A DNA stretch of 64,000 bases from Psychrobacter immobilis (GTDB lineage Bacteria; Pseudomonadota; Gammaproteobacteria; Pseudomonadales; Moraxellaceae), in NCBI RefSeq assembly GCF_904846285.1, contig NZ_CAJHAD010000004.1:117469-181468 (forward strand). The letters run 5' to 3'. The notes beneath the pieces were generated by a model. That model did no database searches and was not told where the DNA came from. It saw only the letters and a program-made list of their open reading frames with translations. How positions within the stretch are numbered: the first letter of the stretch is position 1; the number at the start of each line of letters is the position of its first letter. This document shows, piece after piece, positions 38,149-48,098 of the stretch. A program made the position numbers and the translations under genes.

Positions 38149-40377
38149 ATGACCTCATTGAATAACAAGCAAGAGCTAACGCACGAATTTGTTGAAGACT
38201 CTAACCCAACTAATAATATCGACTTTCAAACCATAATCAATCGCCGTATGAACCGCCGCAGTATTTTAAAAGGTGGCACAGGATTAACGGCGGCAGCGTT
38301 TTTTGGTGCACTACCTTTAGTTGGTTGTAGTGACGACGATGATGATAGCAGCTTGCCTGTTAATCCTAGCGACGATAACAGCGCCGCTATTCCCGCGCAA
38401 GGCGATTTAAAACGCCCCGAAACCTTAAAGTTTACAGCAGTGCCGCATTCAACGGCTGAGACGATGAGCGTAGCAGCAGGCTATAAAGCCGAGATGATAT
38501 TACCACTAGGCACGCCGCTGATATCTGGTATCGAGGATTGGAAGGACAATCGTGAGCAATCCGCTGAGTCGTTTGAATGGCGTATGGGTGACAACCATGA
38601 TGGTATGTGGTTCTTTGGCAAAAAGGGCAATACGTACGATGCCAAGGCTTCAGAAAATGGTCTGTTGGTGATGAACCACGAATATGTAAACAGTAGTGAG
38701 CTTAGCCCATTTGGTTACCATGTCATCCAAGATAATAGTGCCGCGCCAATTTTCCAAAACCGTCGCCTCGCGAGCGACGTGCGCCGCGAGGTCAACTGTC
38801 ATGGAGTTGCTGTGGTTGAGATGAGCCGACGCGCTGACGGTATCGGTTATGAGATGGTGCCCAATTCGAAATACAATCGCCGTATCACCAGCAGTACGAC
38901 TGCCCAATTAGCAGGCCCTGTTGCTGGCTCTGATTTGGTTAAGACCAAGTTTGATCCGACAGGCTTTCAGACTCGCGGTATTAATAATAACTGCGGTGCT
39001 GGATTATCACCTTGGGGCACCTATCTGACTACCGAAGAGAATTTTTTAGGCGTATTTGCCCGTGGGCAAGATGCCCCTCAATTGAGTGCTGCACATAACT
39101 ACGGTCGCGAGCGCTACGGGGCAACGGAGAATTTCCCTGGCTTTGAATATTTGTGGCATACACCTGACACCAAAGATGCTGCTATCCCTGACGAGTTTTC
39201 ACGTTGGGATATAACAGCCGTCGGTGCCAGTGCTGCCGATGACTACCGTCATGCCTTTAATACCTTTGGTTATATCACCGAAATCGACCCTTTTAATCAA
39301 CACTCTGTGCCTCAAAAACGTACCGCACTAGGGCGTTTCGCCCATGAAAATTGTGCCTATGCACCTGTTGAGCAAGGCAAACCTGTGGTCTTTTATATGG
39401 GCGATGATGCCCGCGGCGAATATATTTATAAGTTCGTCTCCAAAGCCACGTGGTCAAATGCGGATATCGGTGGTGGCTTAAAAGCGGGTGATAAATATAT
39501 GAATGAGGGCACACTATATGTCGCGATATTCCATGAAAATGGTCGCGGTGAGTGGAAAGCACTGATCTATGGTCAAAATGGACTGGATACCTCTAATAGT
39601 ATATTGCCGTTTCATGGACAAGATGAAGTTTTGGTCTTTGCACGTGCCGCTGCCGATGTAGTCGGGGCAACCAAGATGGATCGACCCGAATGGGTGTCAG
39701 TTAGCCCTATAACTGGTGAGGTATATGTGACCTTGACCAATAACAAGTATCGCGGCGTAAGTGATGATCAACCGCTTTCAGCGTCCAACCCACGCAGCTA
39801 TCAAGTAGGCGGCAAGGCGGCTGGTAATGATAATGGTCATATCATTCGCTGGGCAGAAACAGGCGGCGATCATGCGTCAACAAGTTTTGAATGGGATATT
39901 TATTTGTTTGCCTCGCCAAGTGATTTGTCAGCAGAGAACTTATCGCAGCTAAATGACAACAACGATTTATCATCGCCAGACGGACTGTATTTTGATCCAC
40001 GTGGGGTGTTATGGATTCAGACAGATGATGGTGCTTATACGGATACCAGCAGTTGTATGTTATTAGCGGCACTACCGGGGAAAGTCAGCGATGGTAACCT
40101 TAAAACCACTTCGGCAGGGCAACAAACCCGAGTCGGCATGCCTGCCAGTAATGAAAATATAAAACGCTTTTTCGTCGGTCCTGAGGGCTGTGAGGTGACT
40201 GGTATTACGATGACGCCAGATTTCAAAACGTTGTTTATCAACATTCAGCATCCAGGCAATAGCTGGGGTGCCGTCGCCGGTGGCAGTACTCCGCGCTCAG
40301 CGACGGTCATGATTACGCGAGAAGATGGCGATGTTATATTGGCTGAGTCCTTTGATGATGCTATTAATAACACTTAA
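38149..40377 (+). CDS. phoX: PhoX-family alkaline phosphatase (DUF839), Tat-exported
   Basis: A 742-residue exported phosphatase that releases phosphate from monoesters, using calcium and iron in characterised PhoX. A twin-arginine signal, NRRSILKGGTGLTAAAFFG, lies at about residues 36-54. It follows an unusually long 35-residue N-terminal tail and is followed by LVGC, a possible lipobox, and an Asp-rich run. Family motifs include GLLVMNHEYVNS (about 167-178), NNNCGAGLSPWGTYLTTEEN (about 280-299), GRFAHENCAYAP (about 393-404), and SSPDGLYFDPRGVLWIQTDD (about 604-623). The Pho box upstream ties it to phosphate starvation. A single gene with a hairpin downstream. Confidence 0.92.
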   Translation: MTSLNNKQELTHEFVEDSNPTNNIDFQTIINRRMNRRSILKGGTGLTAAAFFGALPLVGCSDDDDDSSLPVNPSDDNSAAIPAQGDLKRPETLKFTAVPHSTAETMSVAAGYKAEMILPLGTPLISGIEDWKDNREQSAESFEWRMGDNHDGMWFFGKKGNTYDAKASENGLLVMNHEYVNSSELSPFGYHVIQDNSAAPIFQNRRLASDVRREVNCHGVAVVEMSRRADGIGYEMVPNSKYNRRITSSTTAQLAGPVAGSDLVKTKFDPTGFQTRGINNNCGAGLSPWGTYLTTEENFLGVFARGQDAPQLSAAHNYGRERYGATENFPGFEYLWHTPDTKDAAIPDEFSRWDITAVGASAADDYRHAFNTFGYITEIDPFNQHSVPQKRTALGRFAHENCAYAPVEQGKPVVFYMGDDARGEYIYKFVSKATWSNADIGGGLKAGDKYMNEGTLYVAIFHENGRGEWKALIYGQNGLDTSNSILPFHGQDEVLVFARAAADVVGATKMDRPEWVSVSPITGEVYVTLTNNKYRGVSDDQPLSASNPRSYQVGGKAAGNDNGHIIRWAETGGDHASTSFEWDIYLFASPSDLSAENLSQLNDNNDLSSPDGLYFDPRGVLWIQTDDGAYTDTSSCMLLAALPGKVSDGNLKTTSAGQQTRVGMPASNENIKRFFVGPEGCEVTGITMTPDFKTLFINIQHPGNSWGAVAGGSTPRSATVMITREDGDVILAESFDDAINNT

Positions 40378-40418
40378 AACTACTAGCACTTAATAACATC
40401 CCTAATCGTTAACGAAAA

Positions 40419-40480
40419 AACCAATATGCTTGATGTTCTTTTCTCCGTTTATAGAGAATAAGGATGCAAGTATATTGGTT
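40419..40480. terminator. Shared hairpin between convergent phoX and hutI
   Basis: Arms AACCAATATGCTTG (40419-40432) and CAAGTATATTGGTT (40467-40480) pair with one mismatch around a 34-base loop. They lie between the two convergent genes. An A-run precedes the left arm, which reads as T-run on the minus strand. Confidence 0.7.
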
Positions 40481-40537
40481 ATTGTGTTTTTAAACGTCAC
40501 TTTCAAGAAGAGGTTATGCGTTCAGTTATTACTTTGC

Positions 40538-41884
40538 TTAGGTATTCCATTGCCCTTGAACCATAATACCTGCAATAGGATTTAGCCCCATTTGATAAGC
40601 AAGGTCAGCAGGGCGGGCGATATCCCATAACGCTAAATCAGCATCATAACCCACTTCTATTTTGCCTTTTTTGGCTAGACCTAACGCTTGTGCCGCATGA
40701 ACGGTTGCCCCAGCCAATACTTCTTCAGGGGTTAAATAAAATAGTGTACAGCCCATATTCATTGCTAATAATAGCGACGTGAGCGGTGAAGTGCCAGGAT
40801 TACAGTCGGTTGAAATAGCAATGGAAACTTGATGTTTACGTAACTCTTCAATCGGTGGTAGTTTGGTATCACGTAGTGTATAAAACGCGCCCGGTAATAG
40901 CACGGCAATGGTGTTGCTCGCTGCCATTTTTTTAATGTCGTCTTCTACTAAATGCTCAAGATGGTCGCTTGATAATCCTTTATATTCTGCTACCAGAGCA
41001 CTAGCGCCTATATTTGACAGCTGCTCAGAATGCAACTTAACTGGCAAGTCTAACGAGCGAGCCACTTCAAAGACGCGCTTAATCTGCTCAGCAGTAAAGG
41101 CGATGTTTTCACAAAAGCCATCGACCGCATCGACCAAACCTTCAGCATACAAAATTGGTAACCACTGGCAAACTTGCTCTATATAATCATCCGAGTGGTC
41201 CTTCATGTGAGACTTGTATTCAGGTGGTAGGGCATGGGCGGCTAAATAAGTGGTACTAACATGGATGTTATGCTTTTTACCAAGCTTACGCGCGACTGTT
41301 AGCATTTTGCGTTCAGTTTCTAGGTCTAGTCCATAGCCCGACTTAATCTCGATACTGGTCACACCTTCTTTAATGAGCGCGAGCAGACGTTTTTCACTTT
41401 GGGAAAATAGTTCTTCTTCATTAGCTGCGCGGGTAGAGCTAACCGTTGAGATAATGCCACCACCCTGTGCAGCGATATCTTGGTAACTGGCGCCATGTAG
41501 TCGTGCTTCGAACTCATTGCTACGGTTGCCAGCATAAACGATATGGGTGTGGCAGTCGATAAGCCCGGGCGTTATCCAGTTGCCATCAACGTCTTTGATT
41601 TGATTGTTTTTATAATGGGTCAGATGCGGCGTTATTTGTGTATGCGTGCCAACCCATGCGATTTTACCGTCTTTGATACCGATAGCGGCGTTTTCTAACT
41701 GACCATAAGGTGTGCTTTTATTTTGACCATTATTTTGATTGGCGCTATAAATATCAAACCCGTATTGCGCTGAAAAGGTAGCGAGATTGGCATTAATAAT
41801 GATGTGGTCAAACGATGTCATGCTATCCATAACGTCTGTAGTATTGATAGAGTCATCAAATATCTGTTCGCTAGAGTTATTCAT
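40538..41884 (-). CDS. hutI: Imidazolonepropionase HutI
   Basis: A 448-residue metal-dependent amidohydrolase that opens imidazolone propionate to N-formimino-L-glutamate, step 3 of histidine breakdown. Metal ligands are in PGLIDCHTHIVYAG (HxH). Substrate residues are in FEARLHGASYQDIAAQGGGI, cut here to EARLHGASY. Further His ligands are in AAHALPPEY, and the catalytic DCNPGTS region is near residue 348. About 25 extra N-terminal residues and a 20-residue Asn/Gln-rich insert near 45-65 make it longer than usual (about 405 aa). The ATG at 41884 follows AGGAG. It is the last gene of the hut run, 24 bp after hutG. Confidence 0.95.
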   Translation of the reverse strand: MNNSSEQIFDDSINTTDVMDSMTSFDHIIINANLATFSAQYGFDIYSANQNNGQNKSTPYGQLENAAIGIKDGKIAWVGTHTQITPHLTHYKNNQIKDVDGNWITPGLIDCHTHIVYAGNRSNEFEARLHGASYQDIAAQGGGIISTVSSTRAANEEELFSQSEKRLLALIKEGVTSIEIKSGYGLDLETERKMLTVARKLGKKHNIHVSTTYLAAHALPPEYKSHMKDHSDDYIEQVCQWLPILYAEGLVDAVDGFCENIAFTAEQIKRVFEVARSLDLPVKLHSEQLSNIGASALVAEYKGLSSDHLEHLVEDDIKKMAASNTIAVLLPGAFYTLRDTKLPPIEELRKHQVSIAISTDCNPGTSPLTSLLLAMNMGCTLFYLTPEEVLAGATVHAAQALGLAKKGKIEVGYDADLALWDIARPADLAYQMGLNPIAGIMVQGQWNT

Positions 41885-41908
41885 AATGTGCTCCTGCTTA
41901 TTTTGAAG

Positions 41909-42973
41909 CTAGTGCGTTTCGGTGATAAGTAAATGCTGCTCTATAATAGTCGCCAAGAGACGAGCGGCGACTTTACAGCTGCGTTGATCAATATCAAAGG
42001 TAGGATTAATCTCAGCGAGATCGGCTATTTTTACTTTGTTTGACGCCATAATAAGTTTGACCGCGCGCTCAACGAAACTGAGCTCAATACCATAGGCCGC
42101 TGGCGCGCTGACACCGGGTACGATACTTGATGGCAAGCAATCCATATCAATCGTTAAATAAATAATATCAACGCTATCGATAAAACCTGTTATTTGAGCT
42201 GCAATTTTTTTCCATTTCTTATTGGTACAGTCTTCATCACTGATGATATGCACATCTAACTGTTCAGCACGATCAAAGAGAGCGGCAGTGTTGGAAAAAC
42301 GACTGACGCCGATACAGCAATAGTGAAAAGGCTGACCATGTTCATCAAGATGCTCGGCAATTTGTCGAAATGGTGTGCCAGACGTTGCGACATCAGACTG
42401 ACGAATATCAAGATGGGCATCAAAGTTGATAATGCCTATACGCGGCTGTGAGTCTTTATCCTTGGTAGCATTTTTTTGCTGTAATGCTTGCCATAATCCT
42501 AAAAAGCTACCGTAAGCGATGGCATGACCACCGCCAAGACCAATGGGTAAGCCGCCTTGCATAATAATCTGGCTTACCTTGGCGGCATAATTGACTTGTG
42601 CTTGTTCTAAAGTATTTGCAGCAAAATCATCGTTATCATGGCAATGGATATCACCTGCATCACCTAATAAGGTTGGCAATTGATTATCAAAGCGCTGCTG
42701 TAGCTCCGCGATGACAGGTAGCGCAGCAAACGCCTGACGAATCAATGGCGGTGCTGCTCTTGCGCCGACACGTCCTTGATTGCGTCTGACACCTTGGTCA
42801 CAGGCAAAACCAACTAGCCCAATACGCTGTCCTGCCCTTGGTATAGCATCATCAAAGACATAAGGCTTAGCTAGTTGATACCAGTAGCAGGCGCGTACTG
42901 TTTCAAACGGCTCTGCACGTCCTGTCCATCGACTCATATCAGCTGCCGTGTGGCTAACATTTATTGTAGTCAT
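41909..42973 (-). CDS. hutG: Formimidoylglutamase HutG
   Basis: A 354-residue arginase/ureohydrolase-family enzyme that splits N-formimidoyl-glutamate to glutamate and formamide. The dimanganese ligands are visible: LGGGHAIAYGS (His), INFDAHLDIR (Asp-x-His-x-Asp) and YLTIDMDCLPSS (Asp-x-Asp). The open frame begins 7 codons upstream, but AAGGAG lies 9 bases before the ATG at 42973. The one-step formamide route means no HutF is needed. It lies between hutH (29 bp) and hutI (24 bp), clearly cotranscribed. Confidence 0.93.
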   Translation of the reverse strand: MTTINVSHTAADMSRWTGRAEPFETVRACYWYQLAKPYVFDDAIPRAGQRIGLVGFACDQGVRRNQGRVGARAAPPLIRQAFAALPVIAELQQRFDNQLPTLLGDAGDIHCHDNDDFAANTLEQAQVNYAAKVSQIIMQGGLPIGLGGGHAIAYGSFLGLWQALQQKNATKDKDSQPRIGIINFDAHLDIRQSDVATSGTPFRQIAEHLDEHGQPFHYCCIGVSRFSNTAALFDRAEQLDVHIISDEDCTNKKWKKIAAQITGFIDSVDIIYLTIDMDCLPSSIVPGVSAPAAYGIELSFVERAVKLIMASNKVKIADLAEINPTFDIDQRSCKVAARLLATIIEQHLLITETH

Positions 42974-43002
42974 CGCCGATCTCCTTTTAATCAATCAACA
43001 TT

Positions 43003-44565
43003 TTACTTAGACTCATACCAATTGCTACGTAATGACTGCCAATGCTCAGTAAGGGTACCAGCTAGTACTAACTGTTTTGCCGCTTCGATATCAGGGGCTA
43101 GATAACGGTCTTTATCATAAAAAGTCACTTGCTCACGCAGCTTTTGATGTGCAGTCGTCAAAGATTCCGAGGTATCTAATCCGCGATGGAAGTCGATTCC
43201 TTGACCGGCAGCCAAGAGCTCAATACCGATAATAGTGGCGGTATTTTGTGCCATCTCGTATAGGCGTCGCGCGCAATACGTTGCCATCGACACATGGTCT
43301 TCTTGGTTGGCAGAAGTTGGAATGCTATCGACACTGCCAGGATGGGCGATAGATTTATTCTCTGAGGCAAGCGCCGCTGCGGTCACATGAGCAATCATAA
43401 AGCCTGAATTTAACCCTGCATTGTCAACTAAGAACGGAGGTAAACCACCTGACAAAGTAGCATCAATCAGCAAAGCGATACGGCGCTCAGACATAGAGCC
43501 AATCTCAGCAATTGCCAAGGCTAAAATATCGGCAGCAAAAGCTACGGGCTCAGCATGGAAGTTACCACCTGAGATAGCAACAGGACCGTCTTCATTGTTA
43601 AAGATAAGTGGGTTGTCGGTGACGGCATTCGATTCAATCAACAGTGTTTTTCCTGCTTGATTGATGATATCAAGGCAAGCACCCATCACTTGTGGCTGGC
43701 AACGCAGGCAGTAAGGGTCTTGTACTCTATCATCTTGCTCGCCATCATGGGAGGCGCGAATGGCACTGCCTTTAATCAGCTGACGATGTGCTTTGGCGAT
43801 TTCGATTTGACCATGATGACCACGTACTTCGTGGATACGCGCATCAAATGGCGCATCTGAGCCTTTGGCAGCATCGATAGATAGTGAGCCGACTATGGTT
43901 GCCGTTTCAAGCAAATCACGTGCTAGGAAATAACCACGCAATGCCAGTGCGGTTGATACTTGAGTACCATTGATAAGCGCTAGACCTTCTTTAGCAGCTA
44001 GAGTAATTGGCTCAAGACCATGCTGCGCTAAGGCCTCAGCGGCGGGTACTTTTTTACCAGCGACATAGACGTCGCCTTCGCCCATCATCGCCAATGTCAT
44101 ATGCGATAAAGGTGCTAAGTCGCCTGAAGCACCCACTGAGCCTTTGGCAGGAATATTTGGGGTAATTTGGTTGTTAATTAAGCCAAGTAAACTGTCGACT
44201 ACAGCGCGACGTACGCCAGAGAAGCCTTGAGCCAAACTGGCAACTTTCATGACCATAATCAATCGAACCACGTTAGCCGGTAACGCTTCACCAGTACCAA
44301 CCGAGTGAGAGACGATAAGATTGCGCTGTAGTAATTCCAATTGGTCATCGCTGATACGAGTTTTTGCCAATAGACCGAAACCAGTATTGATACCATAAGC
44401 GCTTTTATCGCGGCGAATAATCGTTTGGACATCTTCGTGTGAGGCATCTATCGCTTCATAAGCGCTGTCAGGTAGCGTCAATACAACAGGTCGCTCGTAA
44501 ATATCGCGCAGCATTTCAAAGCTTAATTGACGTGGCTGTAGTATTATTTTTTTGATATCAGTCAT
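43003..44565 (-). CDS. hutH: Histidine ammonia-lyase HutH
   Basis: A 520-residue enzyme that deaminates histidine to urocanate, the first step of the pathway. The self-formed MIO cofactor comes from A146-S147-G148 ([14 protein letters not shown]). The catalytic Tyr is in [12 protein letters not shown] (about 56-67), and [18 protein letters not shown] is near residue 415. It functions as a cytoplasmic homotetramer in the family. The gene is transcribed with hutG and hutI. A palindromic region in the 84-bp spacer to the upstream permease may be a HutC site and an internal promoter. Confidence 0.96.
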   Translation of the reverse strand: MTDIKKIILQPRQLSFEMLRDIYERPVVLTLPDSAYEAIDASHEDVQTIIRRDKSAYGINTGFGLLAKTRISDDQLELLQRNLIVSHSVGTGEALPANVVRLIMVMKVASLAQGFSGVRRAVVDSLLGLINNQITPNIPAKGSVGASGDLAPLSHMTLAMMGEGDVYVAGKKVPAAEALAQHGLEPITLAAKEGLALINGTQVSTALALRGYFLARDLLETATIVGSLSIDAAKGSDAPFDARIHEVRGHHGQIEIAKAHRQLIKGSAIRASHDGEQDDRVQDPYCLRCQPQVMGACLDIINQAGKTLLIESNAVTDNPLIFNNEDGPVAISGGNFHAEPVAFAADILALAIAEIGSMSERRIALLIDATLSGGLPPFLVDNAGLNSGFMIAHVTAAALASENKSIAHPGSVDSIPTSANQEDHVSMATYCARRLYEMAQNTATIIGIELLAAGQGIDFHRGLDTSESLTTAHQKLREQVTFYDKDRYLAPDIEAAKQLVLAGTLTEHWQSLRSNWYESK

Positions 44566-44607
44566 AAGGGTAATCCTAACTTTAGGTGCTATATTAATTA
44601 TATTATT

Positions 44608-44632
44608 GGTTGTCTATACACTATATATAGTG
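44608..44632. promoter_or_regulatory. Candidate HutC operator and adjacent 14-bp palindrome before hutH
   Basis: GTTGTCTATACAC (44609-44621) resembles the TTGTATATACAA site beside hutC. It runs into the perfect palindrome CACTATATATAGTG (44619-44632), which may hold the promoter -10 region. It lies 44-67 bp upstream of the hutH start. Confidence 0.5.
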
Positions 44633-44649
44633 ATGTTATTTGAGTTTTC

Positions 44650-46041
44650 TTAACTTATCCAGCCAAGAGACATCGCCAAATGTCCAAAAGCTGCTGCTAA
44701 CAAGATACTAAGTGCCACACGCTGGAACCAAACGATGACCATTTTGCCAACAGAGATGGGAATTTCGGTCGCCAGTACACAAGGAATCATGGCAGAAAAG
44801 AACAGCACGCTACTAATAGAGATGACGCCGGCGACATAACGGGTCAACATATCCGCTTCACTGAGCAATAAGGCGGGCAAGAACATCTCAGCCAGTCCTG
44901 CTGACATACCTTTGGCAGCGACAAGTGGCTCTGGCAAACCGCCTAACCACGTAAATGGGTATAGTAGCAACCCTAGAGCGTCAAATACCGGCGTGTACTT
45001 GGCTAATAATAGTCCAGTGAGTCCAACGGCTATGATAGAAGGCACAATAGCCGCTGCCATGGTCAAACCATCACGAAAATTAGACCATAGAATTTGTTTA
45101 AAATTCGATGCACGGCGTGAGGTGGATAAACCCAGCTCATACGCCGCTTTTAGACGCATGCCTCTTTTGTAGTCTAAATTTGGACGGTCCAGCTCATTAT
45201 CAAACCGGCTAATCGGTGGAATACGGGCAGTAATAGCGGTAACAATAAAAGTAATCACCAACGTTGACCAAAAAAACAGATTCCAAAATTCCATCAGCCC
45301 CAGTGTTTTGGCAACAATTACCATAAACGCTGCCGATACTGTAGAGAAGCCAGTAGCGATAATGATAGCTTCACGCGCAGAATATTGCTTTTGTAGATAA
45401 ACGCGGTTGGTAATTAATAGCCCAATTGAATAGCTACCAACAAAAGAAGCAACCGCATCAATGGCTGATGCGCCAGGTGTTCTCCAGATAGGCTTCATAA
45501 TCGGTTGCATCAGCACACCAACCATCTCAAGCAAGCCAAAACCGACTAAAAATGCCAGAATCAATGCCCCAAGCGGGACAATCATGCCAACCGGTAGCGC
45601 CAGTTTTTCAAATAGAAACGGCAGCATATCCTTTTCCATCATAAAGGCGGGCGCGTTACCACTGATATACATCACTGCTAATATCAGTCCCAGCACTTTA
45701 AAAACGGTTAGGATTTTGTGGGTGATATTTTTGCGCCATGAGCCATCGATAAATGGCTTACTTACGCCAAATATCATCAGCATAAACAGTAAAATAACAG
45801 ATAAAGTATGTTGCTGATTGACCAGATAAGTTGCGCCGTGATCGAACAAAATCGTGCTTTTCTCACCAATGGTAAAAGGAACAAAAAACATCACCAGACC
45901 AATGGCACTAAATACAATAAGCTGTATCAGCGCCATAGGCTTTGATAGCAACTTTTCAGGCGGCGTCATATCAGGTGTTGGAATGCCTAGTAGTAGGTCA
46001 GGTACTGGACTAGCTGGTGGCATAAGATCTTGGTTAGACAT
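44650..46041 (-). CDS. YjiH-type membrane protein with nucleoside-recognition (Gate) domains, candidate histidine/urocanate transporter
   Basis: A 463-residue inner-membrane protein with about ten to eleven hydrophobic segments. Two Gate-type repeats are suggested by SFVGSYSIGLLITNRVYLQK (about 198-217) and AKGMSAGLAEMFLPALLLSE (about 386-405). It matches the YjiH/nucleoside-recognition group, not the HutT amino-acid permeases. Its place inside the hut cluster between hutU and hutH, same strand and short gaps (69 and 84 bp), suggests it moves histidine, urocanate or a later product. The direction of transport is unknown. The substrate assignment is inference from context. Confidence 0.82.
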   Translation of the reverse strand: MSNQDLMPPASPVPDLLLGIPTPDMTPPEKLLSKPMALIQLIVFSAIGLVMFFVPFTIGEKSTILFDHGATYLVNQQHTLSVILLFMLMIFGVSKPFIDGSWRKNITHKILTVFKVLGLILAVMYISGNAPAFMMEKDMLPFLFEKLALPVGMIVPLGALILAFLVGFGLLEMVGVLMQPIMKPIWRTPGASAIDAVASFVGSYSIGLLITNRVYLQKQYSAREAIIIATGFSTVSAAFMVIVAKTLGLMEFWNLFFWSTLVITFIVTAITARIPPISRFDNELDRPNLDYKRGMRLKAAYELGLSTSRRASNFKQILWSNFRDGLTMAAAIVPSIIAVGLTGLLLAKYTPVFDALGLLLYPFTWLGGLPEPLVAAKGMSAGLAEMFLPALLLSEADMLTRYVAGVISISSVLFFSAMIPCVLATEIPISVGKMVIVWFQRVALSILLAAAFGHLAMSLGWIS

Positions 46042-46110
46042 ATTATCATCCTTGATAAAGTATTGATGATGTCCTTATGTCGATTGATATCGTGTAAGGA
46101 CAAGGGCAAG

Positions 46111-47829
46111 TTATTTAATCATCGGTAGCTTTAAGCCATAATCTTTGGCAGTTTTAATCGCCAGCTCGTAGCCTGCATCTGCATGACGCATAACGCCAGA
46201 ACCACAATCATTGACTAATACTCGGGCCAAGCGTTTGGCTGCCGCATCAGTACCATCAGCGACGATGACCATGCCTGAGTGCTGTGAGTACCCCATACCT
46301 ACGCCACCGCCATGATGCAATGATACCCAAGTGGCACCGCCTGCGACATTTAGCATACCGTTCAATAATGCCCAATCTGACACCGCATCTGAGCCATCTT
46401 TCATGCTTTCTGTTTCGCGGTTTGGGCTGGCAACAGAACCGGTATCCAAGTGGTCACGACCGATGACAATAGGACCTTTAAGCTCGCCATTTTTGACCAT
46501 CTCATTAAAAGCAAGACCTGCTTTATCACGCTCACCAAGACCTAACCAGCAGATACGTGCCGGTAGACCTTGAAACTGAATGCGCTCTTTTGCCATATCA
46601 AGCCAGCGATGAATGTGCTGGTTTTCAGGGAAAAGCTCTTTAATCTTTTGATCGGTTTTGTAGATATCTTCTGGATCCCCTGATAATGCGACCCAGCGAA
46701 AAGGACCTTTACCTTGGCAAAACAGTGGACGAATATAAGCAGGGACAAAACCCGGAAAGTTAAAGGCATCTTTAACCCCTTCATCAAAAGCAACTTGACG
46801 AATGTTATTGCCATAATCGGTTGTTGGGATACCCATCGCTTGTAGATCTAGCATCGCCTGTACGTGTACGGCACAAGACTGAGCAGCGGCTTTGGTTAAG
46901 GCAGCGTGTTGCTCCGGGTCTTCTTGTGCGGCTTTCCATGCTTCAACCGTCCAGCCACTTGGTAGATAACCGTTAATCAAATCATGTGCTGAGGTTTGGT
47001 CAGTGACCAAATCAGGTTTGATTTCACCTGCATTGGCGCGCTTGACCATCTCAGGCAAGATATCGGCGGCATTGCCAAGTAGGGCGATAGAAACCGCTTC
47101 ACCAGCTGCGGTATGTTGCTTGATGAGTTCATAAGCATGGTCTAAATCATCAGCTTGTTTATCGACGTAGCCGGTACGCAAGCGGAAATCAATACTAGAT
47201 TGCTGACATTCTATGTTTAAAGAGGTCGCGCCGGCAAAGGTAGCCGCTAGTGGCTGCGCGCCACCCATACCACCAAGACCAGCAGTCAAAATCCAACGTC
47301 CTGCCCAGCTGCCATCATAATGCTGACGACCGGCTTCAACGAAGGTTTCATAAGTCCCTTGAACGATGCCTTGGGTACCGATATAGATCCAACTACCCGC
47401 AGTCATTTGGCCATACATAAATAAGTCTTTACGATCTAGCTCATTGAAATGCTCCCATGTTGCCCAGCGCGGTACAAGGTTAGAGTTGGCAATCAATACG
47501 CGCGGCGCATTTTCATGAGTTTGAAAGACGCCAACAGGCTTACCAGATTGCACTAACAATGTCTCATCGTCTTCTAATTCTTTGAGTGACGCTAGGATTT
47601 GATCATAGCTTTCCCAGTTACGGGCTGCGCGTCCGATACCGCCATAGACGACCAAGCTTTTTGGGTTTTCAGCCACATCAGGATGCAGGTTGTTCTGCAG
47701 CATGCGATAAGGGGCTTCGGTCAGCCAGCTTTTACAATGTAGTGTGCTGCCAGTTGGCGCGGCGATATTGCGACTCTCGTCACGGCGAGTATATTTAGAG
47801 ATGTTGTTCAATCCATTATCAGTAGTCAT
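46111..47829 (-). CDS. hutU: Urocanate hydratase HutU
   Basis: A 572-residue NAD-containing enzyme converting urocanate to imidazolone propionate, step 2. The NAD-binding [18 protein letters not shown] (about 184-201) and the active-site Cys region [15 protein letters not shown] with [19 protein letters not shown], shortened here to [13 protein letters not shown] (about 406-418), are characteristic. The open frame extends 44 codons further upstream, but AAGGATAGGATT directly precedes the ATG at 47829 and the extra sequence overlaps the operator region. It is the first gene of the hut run. Confidence 0.96.
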   Translation of the reverse strand: MTTDNGLNNISKYTRRDESRNIAAPTGSTLHCKSWLTEAPYRMLQNNLHPDVAENPKSLVVYGGIGRAARNWESYDQILASLKELEDDETLLVQSGKPVGVFQTHENAPRVLIANSNLVPRWATWEHFNELDRKDLFMYGQMTAGSWIYIGTQGIVQGTYETFVEAGRQHYDGSWAGRWILTAGLGGMGGAQPLAATFAGATSLNIECQQSSIDFRLRTGYVDKQADDLDHAYELIKQHTAAGEAVSIALLGNAADILPEMVKRANAGEIKPDLVTDQTSAHDLINGYLPSGWTVEAWKAAQEDPEQHAALTKAAAQSCAVHVQAMLDLQAMGIPTTDYGNNIRQVAFDEGVKDAFNFPGFVPAYIRPLFCQGKGPFRWVALSGDPEDIYKTDQKIKELFPENQHIHRWLDMAKERIQFQGLPARICWLGLGERDKAGLAFNEMVKNGELKGPIVIGRDHLDTGSVASPNRETESMKDGSDAVSDWALLNGMLNVAGGATWVSLHHGGGVGMGYSQHSGMVIVADGTDAAAKRLARVLVNDCGSGVMRHADAGYELAIKTAKDYGLKLPMIK

Positions 47830-47922
47830 AATCCTATCCTTGTGATATCTGTTGGAGCAATCGGGAAAGCAAAGTGAATCTTGTACGGTCGGTATATTAA
47901 ACTTATTAATACTGCCGTAAAG

Positions 47923-47934
47923 TTGTATATACAA
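47923..47934. promoter_or_regulatory. Candidate HutC operator between hutU and hutC
   Basis: TTGTATATACAA is a perfect 12-bp palindrome close to the known Pseudomonas HutC core (TGTA..TACA). It lies in the divergent hutU-hutC spacer, 94 bp upstream of hutU and 165 bp upstream of hutC. A half-like CTTGTACGG occurs at 47880. Confidence 0.7.
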
Positions 47935-48098
47935 ATTATCAGGAATTATTTTTTCATGCAAGGTTTTTTTCTTTGTAGGCGCATTATTTTTGTGAATGTC
48001 TGGATGAATCGACAGCTGCTATATAGTTTTGCTAAGGTTTGCGAAATTATCTCGTGTTACTATGACCCTATTATTATTGCTAAAATTAACGGTTAAAA

